A stretch of 5,236 nt of DNA. It comes from Kiritimatiellia bacterium. Its GTDB lineage: Bacteria; Verrucomicrobiota; Kiritimatiellia; RFP12; UBA1067. Below, in pieces: positions 1-5,236 of this stretch. Under the pieces are notes generated by a model. The model was not told the DNA's origin. It worked only from the letters and a program-made list of their open reading frames with translations, and searched no databases. Numbering within the stretch: position 1 is the first letter of the stretch; every line of letters begins with the position of its first letter. The stretch lies in assembly GCA_017965685.1 (NCBI GenBank), contig JAGCPM010000084.1, positions 1 to 5,236 on the forward strand, read 5' to 3'. The position numbers and the translations under genes are program-made.

Positions 1-1256
1 AGGCGGTCGCCAAGGCGGAAGGGCTTTCCGCCGAAGAGGTCCGCGCGGCGGTAGCCTGCGGCGAAGCCGTGATACCCCTCAATCCCGCGCACGCCAATTG
101 CGAGGCGGTCGGAGTGGGCCGCATGTTCACCACCAAGATCAACGCCAATCTCGGGCGCTCGGTGACGCATTCGGGAAGGGGCGACGAACTAGACAAGCTC
201 GATGTCGCACTTAAGGCGGGCGCCGATTTCGTGATGGACCTTTCAGTCGGCGAGGACGTCAAATCGATCCGTGCGGGAATGCTCGCGGCGAGTCCCAAGC
301 CTCTCGGAACGGTGCCGGTGTACGAGACGATATCGCGGCTCAAGGGCGACATTCCGCACATGGATCCGTCGCTGCTCATCGACGTGATACGCGAGCAGGC
401 CGAGCAGGGGGTAGATTTCATGACTCTCCACGCCGGGCTTATGCTGAAGAACATACCGAACGCGATGAAGCGCAAGATGGGCATCGTGAGCCGCGGCGGC
501 GCGATCATGGCAGAGTGGATGATGGAAAACAACGCAGAAAACCCCCTGTACACGCGCTGGGACGAAGTGATGGACATTCTCGCGGAGCATGACGTGACCG
601 TGTCGCTCGGCGACGGAATGAGGCCTGGATGCCTCGCGGACGCTTCCGACGAGGCGCAGTTCGGAGAGCTCGAAGTTCTTGGCGAACTTGTCCGCCGCTG
701 CCGCGAAAGGGGAGTGCAGACGATGGTGGAAGGTCCGGGCCATATACCGTTCGACCAGATCAAGATGAACATGGAGCGGCAGCAGGAACTTTGCGCCAAG
801 GCGCCGTTCTACGTTCTCGGGCCTGTCGTGACCGACATCGCGCCCGGCTACGACCACATCGTGAGCGCGATTGGCGCAACCGCTGCCGCGACATACGGGG
901 CATCTCTGCTCTGCTACGTGACGCCTGCGGAGCATCTTGGGCTTCCCGACGCCGACGAAGTCCATCGCGGCTGCATAGCCTACAAGATCGCCGCGCACGC
1001 GGGAGACGTCGCGAGGGGTCTCAAGGGCGCGCGCGACCGCGACGATGCGATGGCTGCGGCGCGCGCGACATTCGACTGGGACAGGCAGTTCTCGATCGCG
1101 CTCGACCCGGAGAAGGCGAAGGCGCGCTGGCTCAAGACCAGGGCCTTCACGGACGAGGCGCACTCGGACGACCACTGCTCCATGTGCGGAAAGGAGTTCT
1201 GCGCGGTCAGGACATCGAGACGTGTGAGGGAACTGGCGGAGAGAATGAAGAATTAA
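1..1256 (+). CDS. thiC: Phosphomethylpyrimidine synthase ThiC, 5'-truncated by the window edge
   Basis: ThiC is a cytosolic radical-SAM enzyme that rearranges aminoimidazole ribotide into HMP-phosphate, the pyrimidine half of thiamine. The reading frame is open from position 3, so the ATG at 69 is internal. The preceding residues (AKAEGLSAEEVRAAVACGEA) match the usual ThiC N-terminus, so I estimate only 15-20 residues are missing. Visible family blocks are TTKINANLGRS near 130-165, a GADFVMDLS block near 220-245, EGPGHIPFDQI at 729-761, APGYDHI near 840-860 and TPAEHLGLP at 921-947. The histidines at 741-743 and 933-935 are 64 codons apart and correspond to the metal-ligand histidines described for ThiC. 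The C-terminal cluster motif CSMCGKEFC (CX2CX4C, Cys codons at 1176, 1185 and 1200) is intact. It is the short form, without the long N-terminal extension of some ThiC proteins. The TAA is at 1254-1256. Any TPP riboswitch would lie upstream of the window. Confidence 0.97.
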   Translation, partial: AVAKAEGLSAEEVRAAVACGEAVIPLNPAHANCEAVGVGRMFTTKINANLGRSVTHSGRGDELDKLDVALKAGADFVMDLSVGEDVKSIRAGMLAASPKPLGTVPVYETISRLKGDIPHMDPSLLIDVIREQAEQGVDFMTLHAGLMLKNIPNAMKRKMGIVSRGGAIMAEWMMENNAENPLYTRWDEVMDILAEHDVTVSLGDGMRPGCLADASDEAQFGELEVLGELVRRCRERGVQTMVEGPGHIPFDQIKMNMERQQELCAKAPFYVLGPVVTDIAPGYDHIVSAIGATAAATYGASLLCYVTPAEHLGLPDADEVHRGCIAYKIAAHAGDVARGLKGARDRDDAMAAARATFDWDRQFSIALDPEKAKARWLKTRAFTDEAHSDDHCSMCGKEFCAVRTSRRVRELAERMKN

Positions 1257-1260
1257 GGAT

Positions 1261-1267
1261 GGAGGAG
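1261..1267 (+). promoter_or_regulatory. Shine-Dalgarno of fucP
   Basis: GGAGGAG lies 8 nt before the ATG at 1276. It is the strongest Shine-Dalgarno in the window and fixes the fucP start. It sits inside the 19-nt thiC-fucP gap (1257-1275), which is otherwise featureless and too short for a terminator or promoter. Confidence 0.85.
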
Positions 1268-1275
1268 CGCCAATC

Positions 1276-2664
1276 ATGAAGGAAGACATAATAGAGCGCG
1301 TGCCGATAGTGCCGAAGGGGTTTGTCGCGATATTCGCGATGCTGGTTAGCTGCTTCGCGCTGTGGGGGCTCTTGAACAACATGACGGACAACCTCGTTCC
1401 GGCGTTCCAGAAGATATTCATGACGACGCAATCGACCGCCGGATTCGTGCAGATATCCTTCTACGGGGCATATTCGGCGATAGCGATATTCGCGTCGCTC
1501 CTGATACAGAAGGCCGGCTACAGATGCGGGGTGCTCGTCGGATTGGGGGTATACGTTCTGGGCGCGCTGCTCTACGTTCCGGCATGCGTGGCGCAGAGCT
1601 TCTGGCTGTACATAGTGGGCATCTTCATAGTGGCGGCCGGATGCGCCGTTCTCGAGACGACCTGCAACCCGTACGTGCTCGCGCTTGGCGATCCAAGCAC
1701 GGCGGTCAGACGCCTCAACTTTGCGCAGATGTTCAATCCGGTGGGATCCATCGCGGGAATATTCCTGGCGCGATATCTCATTCTGGCGAACCTCAACCCC
1801 GCGACGGCGGACGAGAGGGTAGCGATGGCGCCGGACGCGCTGAAGGCGATTGTCGACCATGAACTCTTCTGGGTGTGCGTTCCGTACGTGGGGCTTTGCG
1901 CGATAGCGGCGGCGATTTGGCTCTTCTTCTTCTTCGCGGGCAAATCGAGCGCGGACACGGTCGAGGAGGAAAAGACCGACATAAAGACAGTCCTCAAGAT
2001 TCTCGCCTCGTCGCCGAAATGGTACCTGGGAGTCGTCGCGCAAGTCTTCTACGTCGGAGTTCAGATCGCGGCGTGGACGTGGATGAACGTCTATTGCCAG
2101 AAGGAGCTTGGAGTGGACGTAGGAACCGCCGCGAACTACTACCTCGTGGCGATAGCGACGTTCATCGTCTGCAGGTGGATAGCGACCTTCGCGATGAAGT
2201 ACGTGAATCCCGCCAAGCTGATGGCGGTCTTCGCCGCGGCGGCGATAGCCTGCACTGCGGGAGTGATGTACCTGCCGACGAAGGTGCTCTTCACGATAGG
2301 GACGATGCCGTTTTCCGCGAACGTGATATGCCTGGTGCTGATGAGCGGCTTCATGTCGCTGATGTTCCCGACGATATACGGCATCGCATTGGGCGGCATG
2401 GACAAGAGAGCGCACAAGCTGGGCGCGGCCGGGCTCATAGTCGCGATTGTCGGCGGCGCGCTTCTAACGCCGTGGATGGCGGACATAATCGGCGACAAGG
2501 ATTCCTTCTGGTGCCTTCTGACGGCCATGTTCCCGCAGGACTGGGACACGAACCTCAAGCTTTCCAACTGCACTCTGAGGGCCGCCTTCGTCGTGCCCGC
2601 GATATGCTTTGCGGTGGTGCTCGCCTATTCGCTGATGTTCAGAAAGGAGAAAAAGGATGCTTAA
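1276..2664 (+). CDS. fucP: L-fucose:H+ symporter, FucP-type MFS (FHS family) permease
   Basis: This inner-membrane proton symporter of 462 residues is somewhat longer than E. coli FucP (about 438). It aligns by eye along its whole length with FucP. TM1 ends in [15 protein letters not shown], whose D38 matches the proton-coupling Asp46 of E. coli. TM4 contains [15 protein letters not shown], whose E127 matches Glu135. [13 protein letters not shown] at 146-158 precedes TM5, and the second half opens with [21 protein letters not shown] (TM7). Rough helices: TM1 15-35, TM2 55-76, TM3 84-102, TM4 110-130, TM5 153-172, TM6 197-220, TM7 250-275, TM8 285-305, TM9 315-335, TM10 340-365, TM11 380-402, TM12 435-455. 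The loop between TM11 and TM12 (about 405-434) is longer than in E. coli and holds C413 and C432. ATA encodes about 23 of 34 isoleucines, more than in its neighbours. FucP of E. coli also takes D-arabinose and L-galactose, so the exact substrate is inferred from the adjacent fucU and fucI. The stop overlaps fucU by 8 nt. Confidence 0.93.
   Translation: MKEDIIERVPIVPKGFVAIFAMLVSCFALWGLLNNMTDNLVPAFQKIFMTTQSTAGFVQISFYGAYSAIAIFASLLIQKAGYRCGVLVGLGVYVLGALLYVPACVAQSFWLYIVGIFIVAAGCAVLETTCNPYVLALGDPSTAVRRLNFAQMFNPVGSIAGIFLARYLILANLNPATADERVAMAPDALKAIVDHELFWVCVPYVGLCAIAAAIWLFFFFAGKSSADTVEEEKTDIKTVLKILASSPKWYLGVVAQVFYVGVQIAAWTWMNVYCQKELGVDVGTAANYYLVAIATFIVCRWIATFAMKYVNPAKLMAVFAAAAIACTAGVMYLPTKVLFTIGTMPFSANVICLVLMSGFMSLMFPTIYGIALGGMDKRAHKLGAAGLIVAIVGGALLTPWMADIIGDKDSFWCLLTAMFPQDWDTNLKLSNCTLRAAFVVPAICFAVVLAYSLMFRKEKKDA
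2644..2649 (+). promoter_or_regulatory. Shine-Dalgarno of fucU (inside fucP)
   Basis: AAGGAG lies 7 nt before the ATG at 2657, within the last codons of fucP. It supports the overlapping start and translational coupling of fucP and fucU. Confidence 0.75.
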
Positions 2665-3070
2665 GGGAATAACGCCCCTCGTATCGCCCGAACTCTTGAA
2701 GACGCTCGCCGAAATGGGCCACGGCGACGAAATCGTCTTCTCCGACGCGCATTTCCCGGCGCATGCGTTCAATCCGCGTGTCATCAGGGCGGACGGCATA
2801 CCGGTCGACTCGCTGCTCGCGGGGGTTGTTCCGCTCTTCGAGCTTGACGCGTACGCGACGCCGGTCGTAATGATGGAGGCGGTCTCGGGCGACACGCTCG
2901 ACCCGGCGGTCGAAGAGGCGTACAGGAAAGCGCTCGGCTACACAGGCGAGATAGAGCGCATGGAAAGGTTCGCGTTCTACGAGCGCGCGAAGAAGGCTTT
3001 CGCCGTCGTCATCACGGGCGAGCGGCGCAAATACGGCAACGTGATAATAAAGAAGGGAGTGACCCCATGA
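2657..3070 (+). CDS. fucU: L-fucose mutarotase FucU (RbsD/FucU family)
   Basis: FucU catalyses anomer exchange of L-fucose in the cytosol, supplying the anomer used by FucI. Its 137 residues are close to the E. coli length (140), and the N-terminus is nearly superimposable: ISPELLK-like [19 protein letters not shown], then [12 protein letters not shown]22 and D30 fall at the same positions as the conserved active-site pair in E. coli FucU. The mid-block [26 protein letters not shown] and the C-terminal block [12 protein letters not shown]...[10 protein letters not shown]...KKGVTP (104-137) are also family signatures, including the conserved Tyr126. The second signature separates FucU from the shorter-matching RbsD (ribose pyranase). 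The start overlaps fucP by 8 nt, and the stop TGA at 3068-3070 shares ATGA with fucI, so the three fuc genes are translationally coupled. Confidence 0.96.
   Translation: MLKGITPLVSPELLKTLAEMGHGDEIVFSDAHFPAHAFNPRVIRADGIPVDSLLAGVVPLFELDAYATPVVMMEAVSGDTLDPAVEEAYRKALGYTGEIERMERFAFYERAKKAFAVVITGERRKYGNVIIKKGVTP
3053..3059 (+). promoter_or_regulatory. Shine-Dalgarno of fucI (inside fucU)
   Basis: AAGGGAG lies 7 nt before the ATG at 3067, within the last codons of fucU. With the ATGA stop/start overlap it fixes the fucI start. Confidence 0.75.
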
Positions 3071-4872
3071 GCAATACGGTATTCACGGCAAACGGATTCC
3101 CGAAGGTCGGAATCCGCCCGATAATCGACGGCAGGCGGCGCGGAGTCCGCGAATCGCTTGAGGTCCAGACGATGAACATGGCCAAGACCGCGGCCAAGCT
3201 CATCTCGGAAAACCTGACCTATCCCGACGGCACGCCCGTCGAGTGCGTGATAGCCGACACCACGATCGGCGGCAGGTTCGAGGCCGCGCAGTGCGCGAAC
3301 AAGTTCCGCGACCAGAACGTGGGCGTGTCGCTTTCGGTGACGCCTTGCTGGTGCTACGGCACGGAGACGATGGATATCGACCCGACGATACCGAAGGCGG
3401 TTTGGGGCTTCAACGGGACCGAAAGGCCCGGCGCCGTCTATCTCGCCTGCATGCTCGCCGGCTACGCGCAGCGCGGGATGCCCGCCTACGGAATATACGG
3501 CCACGAAGTGCAGGACAGGACCGACACGAGCGTTCCCGAAGACGTGAAGGAGAAGATACTCCGCTTCGTGAAGGCGGGCCTCGCCGTGGCAATGATGAAG
3601 GGCAAGAGCTACCTTTCCGTCGGTTCCTCCGCGATGGGCATTGCCGGCAGCTTCCTTGACGTGGACTTCTTCCAGGACTACCTCGGCATGGCGCCGGAGA
3701 ACATGGACGAATGCGAAATCGAAAGGCGCGTGCAGGAGGGAATCTACGACAAGGAGGAGTACGAGAGGGCCCTCGCCTGGGTGAAGAAGAACTGCAAGGA
3801 AGGCAAGGACTACAACCCGAAGGCCATCCAGAAAACGCGCGCGGCGAAGGACGCCGACTGGGAATACGTCGTCAAGATGGCCATCATCATGCGCGACATG
3901 ATGGTCGGCAATCCCAAGCTCGCCGAGATGGGCTTCGGAGAGGAGGCGGTCGGCAGGAACGCCATCGCAGGCGGATTCCAGGGCCAGAGGCAGTGGACGG
4001 ACCACTGGCCGAACGGCGACTTCATGGAGGTGATGTGCAACACTTCCTTCGACTGGAACGGAAAGAAGATGCCGCAGATCGTCGCGACCGAGAACGACAC
4101 GCTCAACGGAGTGTGCATGCTCCTGATGTGGCTTTTGACCAACAAGGCCTCGATGTTCGCGGACGTGAGGACCTACTGGAGCGACGCGTCGGTCAAGAGG
4201 GCGACGGGCAAGGGCCTTCCGAAAGATGCGAAGCAGGGCATAATACACCTTCTCAACTCCGGCAGCTGCTGCCTCGACGCGGCCGGCGCGATGAAGGAGA
4301 AGGGCAAGAGCGTGTTCAAGAACTGGTGGCAGGTGACCGAAAAGGACATCGACGCCACGATGAAGGCGACGAAGTGGGTTCCTGCCGGCGTGGAATACTT
4401 CAGGGGCGGCGGATTCTCGAGCTCCTTCCTTACGCCGAAGGGAATGCCGCTCACTATGACGCGCATCTCGATAGTGAAGGGCCAGGGCCCCGTATTGCAG
4501 ATCGCGGAAGGGTGGTCGGTGGAACTCGACGCGGCGCAGCAGAAGACGCTCATGGAGCGCACCAATCCCGAGTGGCCCTGCACGTGGTTCACGCCGCGGC
4601 TCACCGGCAAGGGCGCGTTCAAGGACGTCTACTCCGTGATGAACGCGTGGGCCGCCAACCACGGCGCGATCGCGTACGGCCACATAGGCGCGGACCTCAT
4701 AACGCTCGCATCGATGCTGCGCATTCCGGTGGCGATGCACAACGTTCCCGAGGAGAAGGTCTACCAGCCGCACTGCTGGGGGCTCTTCGGCTCCTCCGGC
4801 GATCCGACCGGGGCGGATTACAGGGCGTGCAAGAATTTCGGACCCCTATACGCAAATGTTTCCGCTTCTTAA
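3067..4872 (+). CDS. fucI: L-fucose isomerase FucI
   Basis: FucI is a cytosolic Mn2+-dependent ketol isomerase converting L-fucose to L-fuculose. Members of the family also act on D-arabinose. At 601 residues it is slightly longer than E. coli FucI (591), and the match is collinear throughout: [18 protein letters not shown] near 15-32, TPCWCYG at 92-98, [82 protein letters not shown] and [17 protein letters not shown]. The metal-binding triad is complete: E342, D366 and H532 align with Glu337, Asp361 and His528 of E. coli. Two small differences are an N-terminus about five residues longer and a C-terminus in which the usual ending after GPLY is replaced by ANVSAS. That tail is encoded largely by DNA shared with the start of thiH (17-nt overlap). 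No fuculokinase or fuculose-phosphate aldolase gene accompanies it here. Confidence 0.98.
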   Translation: MSNTVFTANGFPKVGIRPIIDGRRRGVRESLEVQTMNMAKTAAKLISENLTYPDGTPVECVIADTTIGGRFEAAQCANKFRDQNVGVSLSVTPCWCYGTETMDIDPTIPKAVWGFNGTERPGAVYLACMLAGYAQRGMPAYGIYGHEVQDRTDTSVPEDVKEKILRFVKAGLAVAMMKGKSYLSVGSSAMGIAGSFLDVDFFQDYLGMAPENMDECEIERRVQEGIYDKEEYERALAWVKKNCKEGKDYNPKAIQKTRAAKDADWEYVVKMAIIMRDMMVGNPKLAEMGFGEEAVGRNAIAGGFQGQRQWTDHWPNGDFMEVMCNTSFDWNGKKMPQIVATENDTLNGVCMLLMWLLTNKASMFADVRTYWSDASVKRATGKGLPKDAKQGIIHLLNSGSCCLDAAGAMKEKGKSVFKNWWQVTEKDIDATMKATKWVPAGVEYFRGGGFSSSFLTPKGMPLTMTRISIVKGQGPVLQIAEGWSVELDAAQQKTLMERTNPEWPCTWFTPRLTGKGAFKDVYSVMNAWAANHGAIAYGHIGADLITLASMLRIPVAMHNVPEEKVYQPHCWGLFGSSGDPTGADYRACKNFGPLYANVSAS

Positions 4873-5236
4873 GTACAGCGAAGAAGAGGTAAACGGTTAC
4901 ATCGCGAAGGTCGCGCCGGAAATGGTCGACGCCTCTCTTGCGAAAGAGAGGCACGACTGGTTCGACCTTCTGAACCTCATCTCGCCGGCCGCCGCGGCGC
5001 GCAGGGAAAAGATGCGCGAAAAGGCGCGGCTGGCGAGGCTGAGATACTACGGCAAGACTGTCAGCGTATACGCGCCGCTCTACATCGGCAACACGTGCGT
5101 GAACTCGTGCAGGTACTGCGATTTCCGCATTCAGCACAAGGGAACGGTGCGCCGCAACCTTACGCTGGACGAGATTCGCGAAGAGGGCGAGGCGATAAAG
5201 AAGGGCGGCATCGATTCGCTCCTCATCGTGGCGGGC
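4856..5236 (+). CDS. thiH: 2-iminoacetate synthase ThiH (radical SAM tyrosine lyase), 3'-truncated
   Basis: The frame stays open for 127 codons to the window end. ThiH cleaves L-tyrosine to dehydroglycine and p-cresol, and the dehydroglycine is used by ThiG to build the thiazole half of thiamine. Residues 1-65 are a helical N-terminal region containing the ThiH-like [17 protein letters not shown] block. [16 protein letters not shown] then leads into the radical-SAM motif CVNSCRYC (CX3CX2C, C81, C85 and C88), followed by a [17 protein letters not shown] helix and SLLIVAG strand. The distance from the start to the first cysteine (80 residues) is close to E. coli ThiH (84) and shorter than in HydG, which supports the ATG at 4856 even though no Shine-Dalgarno is visible before it. 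Odd points: the residue after the third cysteine is Asp where ThiH normally has Gly, and the following segment lacks the usual SN/NN pair. HydG is the main alternative. Its C-terminal extra cluster motif would be outside the window. The presence of thiC nearby favours ThiH. Confidence 0.85.
   Translation, partial: MFPLLKYSEEEVNGYIAKVAPEMVDASLAKERHDWFDLLNLISPAAAARREKMREKARLARLRYYGKTVSVYAPLYIGNTCVNSCRYCDFRIQHKGTVRRNLTLDEIREEGEAIKKGGIDSLLIVAG
4931..4952 (+). other. Perfect 9-bp hairpin with a GCGA (GNRA) tetraloop, inside the 5' part of thiH
   Basis: The arms GCCTCTCTT (4931-4939) and AAGAGAGGC (4944-4952) are exact reverse complements around the loop GCGA (4940-4943). The hairpin lies 59 nt after the fucI stop and 75 nt into thiH, across codons 26-33. 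No T-run follows (the next bases are ACGACTGG), so it is not a standard intrinsic terminator. Function is unknown, and a chance structure in GC-rich coding DNA is possible. Confidence 0.5.

Noticed and set aside
14..32. 7-bp inverted repeat GGCGGAA / TTCCGCC with a 5-nt loop
   Set aside because: It lies inside the conserved thiC N-terminal coding region (AEGLSAEE), is short, and such repeats are expected by chance in GC-rich DNA.
69..71. ATG/GTG-type start of thiC at 69
   Set aside because: The frame is open upstream to the window edge and the upstream residues match the ThiC N-terminus. The codon at 69 is GTG in mid-conserved sequence (EAVIPLN), so it is internal.
243..1421. 392-codon minus-strand open frame opposite thiC
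   Set aside because: It spans the thiC-fucP junction without a recognisable motif, and its composition is that of an antisense frame.
1921..1935. CTC followed by four TTC repeats
   Set aside because: It encodes the Leu-Phe4 end of FucP TM6. It is a short codon run with no sign of being a microsatellite or phase-variation tract.
1207..2415. 402-codon minus-strand open frame opposite fucP
   Set aside because: The translation is Arg/His/Tyr/Glu-rich and resembles no family. It is opposite a gene with conserved FucP motifs, so it is treated as a shadow.
2657..3070. Ribose pyranase RbsD as an alternative for the small protein
   Set aside because: The FSDAHFP, VPLFELD, GDTLDP and RFAFYERA blocks are those of FucU, and it lies directly before fucI.
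2977..4773. 598-codon open frame on the minus strand opposite fucI
   Set aside because: It mirrors a clearly real gene, has low-complexity Arg/His/Val/Leu-rich composition with no recognisable motif, and is the expected antisense shadow of GC-rich codons.

Overview
The window is a single run of five co-directional genes on the + strand with almost no non-coding DNA: thiC (5' end cut off) - fucP - fucU - fucI - thiH (3' end cut off). All five are recognisable by family motifs recalled from characterised homologues. No RNA gene, mobile element, CRISPR array or terminator was found.

Layout. 1-1256: ThiC, the radical-SAM enzyme that makes the pyrimidine half of thiamine. After a 19-nt gap with a strong Shine-Dalgarno comes 1276-2664, a 12-TM L-fucose:H+ symporter of the FucP/FHS type. 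It overlaps by 8 nt 2657-3070, the L-fucose mutarotase FucU. An ATGA overlap leads to 3067-4872, the L-fucose isomerase FucI. Its last 17 nt overlap the start of a ThiH-type radical SAM enzyme (4856 to the window end), which supplies dehydroglycine for the thiazole half of thiamine.

How the genes work together. FucP imports L-fucose (or the related D-arabinose or L-galactose), FucU interconverts its anomers, and FucI isomerises it to L-fuculose. Fuculokinase and aldolase are not in the window. ThiC and ThiH, which flank this set, belong to thiamine synthesis. The notable point is that a compact three-gene fucose cassette sits between two thiamine genes in one apparent transcription unit, with no room for a promoter or terminator at any junction.

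Organism. Coding is GC-rich by eye (roughly 60%), with frequent ATA and AGG codons despite the GC content. ThiH, used where the oxygen-dependent glycine oxidase ThiO is not, points to an anaerobe or facultative anaerobe, and the fucose genes fit a host- or polysaccharide-associated bacterium. A gut or sediment member of the Verrucomicrobiota/Kiritimatiellota/Lentisphaerota type is one guess, but nothing in the sequence establishes a taxon.
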